Assembly: GCA_019639175.1 (NCBI GenBank)
Contig: JAHBSK010000001.1
Coordinates: forward strand, 310,001 to 374,000
DNA: 64,000 bases
Reading direction: 5' to 3'
Source: Acidobacteriota bacterium
Lineage (GTDB): Bacteria; Acidobacteriota; Blastocatellia; Pyrinomonadales; Pyrinomonadaceae
How positions within the stretch are numbered: the first letter of the stretch is position 1; every line of letters begins with the position of its first letter. Position numbers and translations under genes: made by a program. Below are positions 8,610 to 16,422 of the stretch, piece after piece. A model generated the notes under the pieces. That model made no database searches, had not been told where the DNA came from, and saw only the letters and a list, made by a program, of their open reading frames with translations.

Positions 8610-9590
8610 CTATATATCCTCGTTGGCGATCTCTTCACGCACTATCTCTTCTGCCATTTTTCGCCGCATTGCCTTTCTCCAAAAATATCGGATGATAAAG
8701 AACAACGGAAGGCAGATGAATAGAAGGAAAGGCAGCAGTGCGATGATAAGGGTGACCAGGCCGAGGACAAAACCGGTTGCGGCATCGAGGCCGCTGTTGA
8801 TCGATTCCGTCAGTTTAGTAAAAAATCCGGCGCTGTTGGCTGAGATCGCGGCAGGCGTCTGAATGGTGACTTTTATCGTCGAAAGGCTTGCCTGATCTTG
8901 CAGAAACCTTTTTCTGCCTTCGATCTTTTCTATTTCGGCACGAACCTCGGACAACTGCCGCTGGACGTTGAGGGCGTCCTCGACAGAATTTGCCCGCTTC
9001 ATTATTTCAAGAAACTGTGTTTCCAGGGAGCGTTTTGCCACCAGCGTGGCTTCGATGTCGATGAACTCTTCGGTAACGTCCTGGCCCTTTACCGTTTCGA
9101 CCAAAACGCGTCCGGCTGCTTTTCGTATCTCATCTACCGCCTCAGCGAACTTTTCCGCCGGCACGCGCACGGACATTGTGACGGTATCGCGTTTGGCAGA
9201 GCGTCTGTCGGATGTCCGCTGCTGTGATTCGATGACAAATCCGCCTTTGCTTTCGGCGATGGCGGCTATCTTGTTCTGGACTTCTTCGGGTGTTTCCGAT
9301 TCGAGGCTGAGGTCGGCATTGCGGATGATCTTTCTTTCGGACGGAACGGCCGGCTGAGAGGTTCGACCCGATCCGTCAAGCGGGATCGACTGTTCCTTTG
9401 CCTCTTTTCCACCGCCGCCGCTGCCGGTGCCGCGTTCGCCCTCAAATGCTGATGGAGCGGCGGTGTTTGAGGCGGATGCCACATCATAGGCCCCAAATTG
9501 TGGACTTTCGGCGCGGTCTCCGGCTCCCATGCAACCGGACAGCAAAAGCCCTGAAACGGTGAAAAACACTATTGCGGACAGTTTGTTCAT
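8610..9590 (-). CDS. DUF4349 lipoprotein
   Basis: 326 residues. The N-terminus is a lipoprotein signal with lipobox LLSGC (Cys at about 19). A disordered Gly/Ser-rich linker (about 40-75) is followed by the DUF4349 region: ERKIIRNADLSLES, the FVIESQQRTS segment, MSVRVPAEKFAEAVDEI, GRVLVETVKGQDVTEEFIDIEA, then a coiled coil (about 195-245: RQLSEVRAEIEKIEGRKRFL). The C-terminus holds a membrane helix (LVTLIIALLPFLLFICLPLFF) and a basic tail. So the protein is anchored at both ends, with the domain outside the cytoplasm. The molecular function of DUF4349 is not established. The gene is alone between hairpins. Confidence 0.88.
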   Translation of the reverse strand: MNKLSAIVFFTVSGLLLSGCMGAGDRAESPQFGAYDVASASNTAAPSAFEGERGTGSGGGGKEAKEQSIPLDGSGRTSQPAVPSERKIIRNADLSLESETPEEVQNKIAAIAESKGGFVIESQQRTSDRRSAKRDTVTMSVRVPAEKFAEAVDEIRKAAGRVLVETVKGQDVTEEFIDIEATLVAKRSLETQFLEIMKRANSVEDALNVQRQLSEVRAEIEKIEGRKRFLQDQASLSTIKVTIQTPAAISANSAGFFTKLTESINSGLDAATGFVLGLVTLIIALLPFLLFICLPLFFIIRYFWRKAMRRKMAEEIVREEIANEDI

Positions 9591-9632
9591 AACGTTCTCC
9601 TTTTTTTGATCCGTTATGTAGAACGAAAGGGC

Positions 9633-10259
9633 CTAGCCCGCCTTGCGTGCAACTTCTTCTAAATTTTCACCCTTAAAAAGGGCGCGGGCCGCGCTGAACA
9701 ACCGGACGACCGCCCTGTATATCTTAGGAAAGAACCAAATAAAAAAGATAGTGAACAGGATAAGAACAACAGCTATGACGATAGGCGCGACGACCGCAAG
9801 GATGGCCCCGGCAAACGCTATCACATCCTCAACTATCGACAGTATCCAGTTTGAAAAGGGTTCGGGAGAGAGGTTGGCTGCGACACGTGCAGCCGATTTT
9901 GTTCCGTGTGAAGCAAAGGCAAATCCGCCGCCTATCAGAGTTGCGGGAATTACGATCGCCGGATCCATATCCGATACCGCCGCCCAGGCGACAACAGCTC
10001 CCGCAGGGACACGAATAAATGTGTGAAGAGTGTCCCAAACGCTGTCAACATAAGGTATCTTGTCTGCGAAAAACTCGACCAGGTAAAGCCCGCCGGCAAC
10101 GCCGATGATCCACCAGTTATCAAGAACGTCCAGGCCGCCGGGCAGCTTTACACCGCCAAATCTCTGCACAAGCCCCAGCACAGATACCGTGGCATATAGA
10201 TTGATCCCGCTCGTCCATGCCGAGCCGAGAGCAAGTGTCAATGTCGAGAACCATTCCAT
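9633..10259 (-). CDS. DUF4126 integral membrane protein
   Basis: 208 residues with several hydrophobic segments and the DUF4126 pattern: ALGSAWTSGINLYATVSVLGL near the N-terminus, the DNWWIIGVAGGLYLVEFFADKIPYVDSVWDTLHTFIRVPAGA stretch, and a Gly/Ala-rich core. The last 60 residues are two long hydrophobic helices followed by a charged tail (FKGENLEEVARKAG). This family occurs widely in Acidobacteriota and Actinomycetota; its biochemical role is not known. It lies 12 bases downstream of the MazF-type toxin stop, in the same direction. Confidence 0.85.
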   Translation of the reverse strand: MEWFSTLTLALGSAWTSGINLYATVSVLGLVQRFGGVKLPGGLDVLDNWWIIGVAGGLYLVEFFADKIPYVDSVWDTLHTFIRVPAGAVVAWAAVSDMDPAIVIPATLIGGGFAFASHGTKSAARVAANLSPEPFSNWILSIVEDVIAFAGAILAVVAPIVIAVVLILFTIFFIWFFPKIYRAVVRLFSAARALFKGENLEEVARKAG

Positions 10260-10271
10260 AGCAAACCTATT

Positions 10272-10640
10272 TTAGAGGCCAAGTGTGTGACGTAATGCAG
10301 TGTCAGCCTCGTTCAGATCGTGTATTGAGCCGATCTTTCGTGTGACCATCTTTGACATTATGGTTGCAAGGTTGTCACACATCAGGACAGAATCAAATAA
10401 CAAGCCGCTTTGTCTTCCTGTTTCCGAAGCGGTCTCTATCAGTACACGCGATCTGTGTCCGGTGCGATTCAGGTTAGAGCTGATCATAGCAATAACTATC
10501 TGAGCTAACCCAGTATCCAGACCGTCCGCCTGAACTATCAGTGCGGGACGCAGCTTGGCGGTTTTAAGGTCTGAGTTAGGGAACGGAACGAGAACAACAT
10601 CACCGCGTCTATGCCCCGCCGTTAAGGGCGTTTCTTGCAT
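10272..10640 (-). CDS. MazF/PemK-type endoribonuclease toxin
   Basis: About 122 residues from the ATG at 10640. The frame extends further upstream, but that part only reads through the antitoxin gene. The N-terminus RRGDVVLVPFPNSDLKTAKLRPALIVQ is the conserved MazF/PemK opening, in which the GDVVLVPFP strand and RPALIV are hallmarks. Later come IVIAMISSNLNRTG and the ILIETASETGRQSGLLFDSVL region, then ATIMSKMVTRKIG. Family members cleave mRNA at short motifs. The gene overlaps the antitoxin gene by about 30 bases, typical of translational coupling. The partner at 10609 has the DUF104/AF2212 fold, not MazE, an unusual but known type of pairing. Confidence 0.85.
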   Translation of the reverse strand: MQETPLTAGHRRGDVVLVPFPNSDLKTAKLRPALIVQADGLDTGLAQIVIAMISSNLNRTGHRSRVLIETASETGRQSGLLFDSVLMCDNLATIMSKMVTRKIGSIHDLNEADTALRHTLGL

Positions 10641-10863
10641 TGTCATAATCGTTATAAACGTCCATGGCAGGGTCGTCCCAATCTTCAAAAGCGGCCAGAT
10701 TGTTTCTGAGCTCCGCCGCTTCTTCCTCATCTATTCCATGGGCCGAAAGCGAAACATCAGAATTCTCAAGAAATGTGACCAACACTTTTGATTGTCTATC
10801 GACCGAAACGGACTCAAGCAGCTCTATTCTGCCATTCTTGTATATTCCTTCAACTGTTATCAT
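10609..10863 (-). CDS. DUF104 (AF2212-like) antitoxin
   Basis: 84 residues from the ATG at 10863, chosen because AGGA lies about 9 bases upstream and because the family opening is ITVEGIYKNGRIELLE. A longer start at 10884 adds MGKQERA. The first half is the small beta-barrel of AF2212-like antitoxins; the second half is acidic (AHGIDEEEAAELRNNLAAFEDWDDPAMD) and probably wraps around the toxin. It precedes and overlaps the MazF-like toxin gene. It should neutralise the toxin and may repress the operon, although the DNA-binding part of this family is not clear. Confidence 0.8.
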   Translation of the reverse strand: MITVEGIYKNGRIELLESVSVDRQSKVLVTFLENSDVSLSAHGIDEEEAAELRNNLAAFEDWDDPAMDVYNDYDNARNALNGGA

Positions 10864-10897
10864 GGCTCGTTCCTGTTTTCCCATTCTATCACAGAAC

Positions 10898-12256
10898 CTA
10901 ATTCTCCGGTTCGTCTTCTATTTCGTCACCATCTTTTTTAAAACCGAATTTCTCAAGCCGATATTGCAGTGTTCTAAAGGTCAGGCCGAGGAGTTTTGCA
11001 GACTTGGTAATGTTGTTATCGGTGCGTGACATTGCCTGTTCGATAAGGCTGCGTTCGACGTCCTCAAAATTGACGCCTTCGGGCGGCAGTTTGAATTGGA
11101 AGTCACCGTCAGCGGATGCGGGCCGTGAGCCTGCGGTCATTTCCGGCGGCAGGTCATCGAGCGTGATGGTGTCGTTCTCGCAAAGCAAAATCGCCCGCTC
11201 AAGGGCGGATTCAAGCTGGCGGACATTTCCGGGATAGTGATAGTCGTTGAGCAGCTTTTTGGCGGCAGTGTCCGGCTTTATGTCCCTGGCGGTTCCGCGT
11301 GTGTGTTTCTTTATGAAAAACTCAATGAGTACGGGTATGTCCGAACGGCGTTCGCGGAGCGGCGGTATCTCTATCGACAGAACATTGAGCCGATAGTAAA
11401 GGTCTTCACGAAAGCGCTTTTCCTCGGTCATTTTCAGCAGGTCGCGATTGGTCGCGGCGAGTACGCGAACGTCCACCGCGATCTCCTTCACGCCGCCGAC
11501 GCGCCGTATCTCGCGTTCCTGCAATGCACGAAGGAGCTTTGCCTGCAAAGCAATATCAAGCTCGCCGATCTCGTCCAAAAACAGCGTGCCGCCGTCAGCT
11601 ATTTCAAAGAGGCCCTTCTTTTCACCGACCGCACCGGTGAACGAGCCTTTTTCGTGGCCGAAAAGTTCGGATTCGAGCAGATTTTCATTTATCGCGGCAC
11701 AGTTCACGGCCTGAAACGTATTGCTTGCCCGCAGGCTGTTCATATGTATCGAACGGGCGATAAGCTCTTTGCCGGTTCCGCTTTCGCCGCGTATCAAAAC
11801 GGTCGAATTCGATTTGGCGATCTTCAGGATCAGCTTTTTAACCTTGTCCATTTCCGGCGAAACGGAAACGATCTCGGTGTCCAAAGCCGACAGCTTATTC
11901 AGCGCTCGTGAAACGGTCTCAAGCAGCTTTTCGCTGTCATACGGTTTTTGCAGATAATCAAATGCGCCGAGCCGCAGAGCATCAACGGCAGAATCGACCG
12001 AACCGTGAGCGGTGAGCAATATGACGATGATCGACCTGTCGAAATTGGTCAGTTCCTTGAGCAGGTCAAGGCCGCTCATGCCCGTCATTTTCAGGTCTGT
12101 CAGAACAAGGTCAAAACGCCGCGATTCGACAAACTTCATCGCAGCCTCGCCCGACGAAGCCGTCGTCACGTCATACCCTTCGCCTGAAAGGATCGTTTCC
12201 AATATTTCCCGCTGATTCTTTTCGTCATCAACGACGAGTATCGATTTTCTAGCCAT
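10898..12256 (-). CDS. Sigma-54-dependent response regulator (NtrC family)
   Basis: 452 residues in three domains. Receiver (1-115): acidic pocket Asp10/Asp11, phosphoacceptor Asp54 (VLTDLKM), Thr/Lys switch with Lys104. AAA+ domain (about 135-375): Walker A GESGTGKE, the sigma-54 contact loop GSFTGA (the consensus is GAFTGA), Walker B GTLFLDEIGE, and YRLNVLSIEIPPLRER. C-terminal Fis-type helix-turn-helix (about 405-445: ITKSAKLLGLTFRTLQYRLEK). It activates sigma-54 promoters when phosphorylated, probably by the histidine kinase whose gene lies 84 bases upstream. The targets are not evident in the window. The gap to the kinase gene contains a fold-back repeat. Confidence 0.95.
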   Translation of the reverse strand: MARKSILVVDDEKNQREILETILSGEGYDVTTASSGEAAMKFVESRRFDLVLTDLKMTGMSGLDLLKELTNFDRSIIVILLTAHGSVDSAVDALRLGAFDYLQKPYDSEKLLETVSRALNKLSALDTEIVSVSPEMDKVKKLILKIAKSNSTVLIRGESGTGKELIARSIHMNSLRASNTFQAVNCAAINENLLESELFGHEKGSFTGAVGEKKGLFEIADGGTLFLDEIGELDIALQAKLLRALQEREIRRVGGVKEIAVDVRVLAATNRDLLKMTEEKRFREDLYYRLNVLSIEIPPLRERRSDIPVLIEFFIKKHTRGTARDIKPDTAAKKLLNDYHYPGNVRQLESALERAILLCENDTITLDDLPPEMTAGSRPASADGDFQFKLPPEGVNFEDVERSLIEQAMSRTDNNITKSAKLLGLTFRTLQYRLEKFGFKKDGDEIEDEPEN

Positions 12257-12264
12257 AATTTAAC

Positions 12265-12336
12265 TTTACCGCAGAGTCGCCGAGACGCAGAGAGATTAAA
12301 ACAAGGTCTCCGTGACTTTGCGTCTCTGCGGTTAAA
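12265..12336. repeat. Intergenic fold-back with 7-8-bp words (kinase-regulator gap)
   Basis: The left part (ACCGCAGAG ... GACGCAGAGA) and the right part, read on the opposite strand (AACCGCAGAGACGCA), share the same words and can fold into an imperfect long stem. Internal words recur every 7-8 bases. It fills almost the whole gap between the histidine kinase and response regulator genes, so it is probably transcribed in their mRNA. Confidence 0.7.
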
Positions 12337-12340
12337 TACT

Positions 12341-13840
12341 TCATTGCTTTACTGAAGGTAATTTTACCGTAAACTTTGTTCCTTTGCTTTCGGTCGATTC
12401 TACCTTTATTGATCCGTTGTGCTGTTCCACTATTTTTTGCACGATGGCGAGGCCGAGGCCCGTGCCGGTTTCCTTTGTTGAAAAATAGGGTTCGAATATC
12501 TTTGAGAGGTTTTCCGCCGGTATTCCGTTGCCTGTGTCGGCTATTTCAAACCGGACAAGGGCTTCGGCATCGTCGGCTTCTATCTTGACGGTCAGCTTGC
12601 CGCCTTCGTTGCCCATTGCCTGAACGGCGTTTATAAAAAGGTTGTTGAAAACGGAGCGCAGGAATTCAGGGTCGCCCATTATCTGCGGTATGTTCTCGTG
12701 TTCTATGACAGCGATCTTTATATCATTCTCTTCTGCCTGTGCCTCCACTATCCTGAGCGATGCCCCGATCACCTCTCTTGCCTCTATCGGCCTGAGGTTC
12801 GCCGTTGCCGGACGCGAATAATTCAGAAAATCGGTTATCTGCTGGTTTATCCTTGCGACCTCGTCCTTTAATTGCGAGGTCAATTTCTGAAAGTTCGCCC
12901 GTCTGTCCGGTTCGTCGGGCGAATACTTGGAACGCAGGTGATCCAATGTCAGGTTTATGTAATTCAGCGGATTGCGTATCTCATGCGCAATGGCCGAACC
13001 GAGCCGCCCGACGACCGCGCTTCTTTCGGCCTGTTGGAGCTGTTCCTCCAGTTCCTTTGATTTTTCCAGTTCGCGGGTCATCTCGTTAAAACGTTCGGAA
13101 AGGCGTCCCATTTCATCGTTTCGGCCCGTTATCGGGACACGAACGTCCAACTGGCCGTCCGCAACACGCCTTGCTGCATCAGAAAGATAAGCTATCGGCC
13201 GTGTAAACCGCCAGACAAGCCAGAAAGTGATCAGCGTGGAAATAAGCAGAACGCCAAGCGTTACGACCAGCGGCTGTGCGGCGCGTGCCGCCGCCTCGCT
13301 CCGGTCATTTTTTAGCAGGACCATCACATACCAGCGGCCTCGGCTGGTCTCTATCGGCACCGCGTGGGCCTCGTCATCAAAGGCAACGTTTCGCTCGCTT
13401 CTTTGGTTCGGAAATCTGGACAGGTCATCGCCGAGGCGGCTGCTTTCCACCAGCGGCGGCAGATCGGTAAGTTCAGAGAGCATTTTGTAATCAAGCTCTC
13501 CGTCCTCGTCAACAGTGGGCAGATATTCGAGGTTAAGGCTGTCTGAAACGTGCCAGTCGTTGTCGATTATTATGACATCGCGGATGCGTTTTCTTGCCGA
13601 TTCGTCCAGAAACGGCTGGTTAGGGTTGTTTACAATGTCGAGCAGCCGATCCGTTTCAGACGTCAGGCCCTGAAACCCGAGCGTGATGCCGGCGTTCAGG
13701 GCTTCTCCCTGAAGCCGACGGAGTTCGTCGTTCTCCTGCTGCATCACCAGATTGAGGTAATACTGGACGCCCAGTGTCGCCACCAGCATCAGGGCCAGTA
13801 TCATCAGCAAACGGCCGCGAAATGTGTGCAAAAAGGGCAT
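12341..13840 (-). CDS. Membrane sensor histidine kinase
   Basis: About 499 residues from the ATG at 13840; an in-frame ATG at 13861 is also possible. One transmembrane helix at the N-terminus (LLMILALMLVATLGVQYYL) and another near residue 200 (VVTLGVLLISTLITFWLVW) bracket a periplasmic sensor domain of about 160 residues. Then come HAMP (RPIAYLSDAARRVADGQ), a short coiled coil, the H-box AIAHEIRNPLNYI with the phosphoacceptor His, and the HATPase domain with the N-box FINAVQAM, G1 DTGNGIP, F-box and G2 GTGLGLAI. It should autophosphorylate and pass the phosphate to the sigma-54 response regulator downstream. The signal is unknown. It is divergent from the penicillin-binding protein gene. Confidence 0.95.
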   Translation of the reverse strand: MPFLHTFRGRLLMILALMLVATLGVQYYLNLVMQQENDELRRLQGEALNAGITLGFQGLTSETDRLLDIVNNPNQPFLDESARKRIRDVIIIDNDWHVSDSLNLEYLPTVDEDGELDYKMLSELTDLPPLVESSRLGDDLSRFPNQRSERNVAFDDEAHAVPIETSRGRWYVMVLLKNDRSEAAARAAQPLVVTLGVLLISTLITFWLVWRFTRPIAYLSDAARRVADGQLDVRVPITGRNDEMGRLSERFNEMTRELEKSKELEEQLQQAERSAVVGRLGSAIAHEIRNPLNYINLTLDHLRSKYSPDEPDRRANFQKLTSQLKDEVARINQQITDFLNYSRPATANLRPIEAREVIGASLRIVEAQAEENDIKIAVIEHENIPQIMGDPEFLRSVFNNLFINAVQAMGNEGGKLTVKIEADDAEALVRFEIADTGNGIPAENLSKIFEPYFSTKETGTGLGLAIVQKIVEQHNGSIKVESTESKGTKFTVKLPSVKQ

Positions 13841-14028
13841 AGTATCCTCAACTTTATGCAAGTGCTTAAGATTTTACTTGCCATCCGATGCCTTGAATGT
13901 TATCTTGTCACTTAGTAAATTCGCAAAGTCCCGTCAGAAATTATTATTTCTGAGCATTCCCTCGGGGCAGAAATTACCTTTCTTTCTTAATCAGAAAATA
14001 CAGATACTTAGTTGAGCCGAGGTAAAGC

Positions 14029-16122
14029 ATGAAGTTGTTGCGTTCCGAAAAGCGTCCGGGGAAGTATTCATTTTTTTTAGTCCTGGCGGTGTTGGCCCTG
14101 TCGTTGTTTACGACCTCCGCATTTGCCCAAAGCAAAAAGGCCAAAGCCGCTCCCAAATCCAAAAAAACCGCTCCGGCAAAAAAGGCGACAGCCGCCGCTC
14201 CTAAAAAAGGTTCAGCAAAAACGACCGCCAAGGCCGCATCCACAAAAAAGGCCCCGGCTAAAAAAGCCAAGCCGCTGACCGCCGCCGAGCGGCGTAAAGA
14301 GGCTCAGCGTAAAAAGGCCGAAGAAGCACGCCGCCGGGCTGCGTTGGCGGAACAGCGCCGCCGCGAACAGGCCGCCCGTGAGGCCCGCGCCAGAAAGATC
14401 GCGTTTGAACGCGGGCTTCGCACGGAAACTGCCGAAAATATCTTAAAGGACAACACGGAAGGCGAAGACCTTGCCGTTCGCAAGGTCGCCGTGGAGGCAC
14501 TTGGCGAAAAGGCCGGAACGGTCGTTGTGATGGAGGCCAAAACCGGCCGCGTCGTTACAATGGTCAATCAGGATTGGGCTATAAAACATGGTTTCAAACC
14601 ATGCTCCACCATCAAACTCGTGACAGGCGTTGCCGGTGTAAACGAAAAGCTGATAGACGGCGAAGGCAACATAACGGGCAATTCCATGCGGATGACGCTT
14701 GATGATGCTCTGGCAAGGTCAAATAATCCGTATTTTCAGCGCGTCGGGTCTGACCTCGGGAATGAGAAGATGATCGATTACGCCAAGCGGCTCGGCCTCG
14801 GGCAAAGGACCGGTATAAACGCGGAAGGGGAAAATCCCGGAAAACTTCCATACGGCAATAAGAATTTACGGATATATTCTCATGCTGATGATTTTGAAGT
14901 GACGCCGCTGCAGCTTGCGGTAATGGTCACGGCCCTTTCCAACGGCGGCAAGCGCGTCGTTCCGACCATTCAAAAAACGCAGGCGCAAAAAGCCGCTCTT
15001 AAGCCGAAATATCACGGCAGCATCGATCTGCCGGAATACAGCTATCAGCGTGTTTTGCCGGGCATGATGGGCGCGGCAGAATACGGGACCGCCCGCCGAG
15101 GTGTCGATCCCGCGTTGGGCATTGCCGGAAAGACCGGTTCATGCATCGGGCGCGGTTCGTGGGTCGGGCTTTTTGCTTCTGTCGCTCCTGTCGAAGATCC
15201 AAAATACGCGGTTGTCGTTATTACACGCGGTGAGAGCGAACGCGGGCGTAACGCGGCCGCCATTGCCGGACAGATATACAGGGCGCTTGCTCCGACCATT
15301 TCACGAGATCAGGAAAAGAATCTTGCCATTCGACGGCTTACGTCCTTGCCTCCGCCTAACGCCATTCCCTCGACGCTGGCCGAAGCGGGAACCGGTGATG
15401 ATGAAGATGATGACGATGAATCCGCCGTTCCGGCCGCTGACCGCGACATCGACGCCAGGCGTCCGGTCGTGGTTGCAGGAGCACAGCAGCAAAAGAAAGA
15501 CGAACCGGGGCGGGTCGTCCGTACAGGGCAGTCAAATCCGGTATTTTCTCCGGTCGTGATCGGATATGACAAGACCGGGGCCGAAGACGGAACGGCAAAA
15601 CCGGCGGCTGCTGCGAAAAATAAACCGTCCGGCCCGACAGCATCCGCCGCCGACAAAAGATCGACCACGGTAAGCTCAAAGCCGGTTGTTGTAAGCTCGG
15701 CCCCGCCGACTGCAGCAAAAACACCGGCCGCCAGACCTGCAGTAAAATCCGCAGTCAAACCCGCAACGAAACCGGCGGCAAAACCTGCATCCGCACCGGC
15801 TGAGAAAAAAGGAAAGTCCGTTCCGGCAAAAGCGGCGGTAAAACCCGCAGCTTCAAAGTCCGCGGCCCCAGCGTCCAAATCATCAAAAGCTCCGGCAGGC
15901 AAGTCATCAACTCCAGCAAAAGGCAGTGCCGCAGCCAAGGGCAAAACGGCTCCGGCAAAAAGTAAGGCCGCACCTGCCGCCAAAAAACCGGCAGCCGCGT
16001 CTAAGGCAAAAGACACAAAAAAGGCTCCGGCAGCAAAGAAACCGGCGGACAAAAGCAAAAAAGCGGATACCGCGTCCAAATCAAAGGAAGGAAGCCGCCC
16101 GCGCGTGGTCAAACGTAAATAG
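14029..16122 (+). CDS. Penicillin-binding transpeptidase with Lys/Ala/Pro-rich tails
   Basis: 697 residues. A signal sequence (residues 13-34) is followed by a lysine/alanine-rich segment (35-80) and a strongly charged helix rich in Arg, Lys and Glu (84-128). The penicillin-binding domain spans about 160-430 and has all three catalytic motifs: Ser193-x-x-Lys196 (STIK), Ser231-Asn-Asn233 and Lys368-Thr-Gly370. After an acidic run (EAGTGDDEDDDDE, about 454-466) the last 200 residues are a low-complexity tail of alternating Ala, Lys, Pro and Ser like eukaryotic histone H1. The domain is compact and has no transglycosylase part. It should cross-link peptidoglycan, while the tails may bind anionic polymers or wall. 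GAGG precedes the ATG by about 9 bases. Confidence 0.88.
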   Translation: MKLLRSEKRPGKYSFFLVLAVLALSLFTTSAFAQSKKAKAAPKSKKTAPAKKATAAAPKKGSAKTTAKAASTKKAPAKKAKPLTAAERRKEAQRKKAEEARRRAALAEQRRREQAAREARARKIAFERGLRTETAENILKDNTEGEDLAVRKVAVEALGEKAGTVVVMEAKTGRVVTMVNQDWAIKHGFKPCSTIKLVTGVAGVNEKLIDGEGNITGNSMRMTLDDALARSNNPYFQRVGSDLGNEKMIDYAKRLGLGQRTGINAEGENPGKLPYGNKNLRIYSHADDFEVTPLQLAVMVTALSNGGKRVVPTIQKTQAQKAALKPKYHGSIDLPEYSYQRVLPGMMGAAEYGTARRGVDPALGIAGKTGSCIGRGSWVGLFASVAPVEDPKYAVVVITRGESERGRNAAAIAGQIYRALAPTISRDQEKNLAIRRLTSLPPPNAIPSTLAEAGTGDDEDDDDESAVPAADRDIDARRPVVVAGAQQQKKDEPGRVVRTGQSNPVFSPVVIGYDKTGAEDGTAKPAAAAKNKPSGPTASAADKRSTTVSSKPVVVSSAPPTAAKTPAARPAVKSAVKPATKPAAKPASAPAEKKGKSVPAKAAVKPAASKSAAPASKSSKAPAGKSSTPAKGSAAAKGKTAPAKSKAAPAAKKPAAASKAKDTKKAPAAKKPADKSKKADTASKSKEGSRPRVVKRK

Positions 16123-16207
16123 CGGCTATGTTCGCGATGGGCCAGGGACCACAGAAAAAGATCGCATATATTGGTGCTGAAATGTGACTGAACGGGTACA
16201 TAAAGGC

Positions 16208-16237
16208 TTGACATTATGCGGTCTTTTGCGTGATTAT
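16208..16237 (+). promoter_or_regulatory. Predicted sigma-70 promoter upstream of the 377-residue protein gene
   Basis: A perfect -35 hexamer TTGACA at 16208-16213 and GATTAT (4 of 6) at 16232-16237, spaced 18 bases. It lies in the 300-base gap between the penicillin-binding protein gene and the gene at 16423. This leaves a leader of about 180 bases, in which I see only a weak CCTTAG/CTAAGG fold and no known riboswitch. Confidence 0.45.
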
Positions 16238-16422
16238 TTAACATTCTCAAGAATTGGCACCCTTAGGATAAATTTCATTCTAAGGTGATTTGCCTTGCTG
16301 AAATTCTTGCAACTTTTTAAGTTTTATTTACATCAGAATTTGCACGAAACCCGTGTGAATGCGGCGCGGGTTCGGTAACAGAATATTGAACCGATTTTTT
16401 CGGGTGGGAGGAAGTAACCTAA

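Noticed and set aside
15309..16250. Long minus-strand open frame antisense to the penicillin-binding protein tail (313 codons)
   Set aside because: It mirrors the low-complexity AAA/GCC-type codons of the plus-strand tail; it is Phe/Ala/Leu-rich without domains or a ribosome site.
16250..16300. TGGCAC at 16256 as a possible sigma-54 promoter of the 377-residue protein
   Set aside because: The GG-N10-GC spacing is not met; a sigma-70 pair at 16208-16237 is a better fit.
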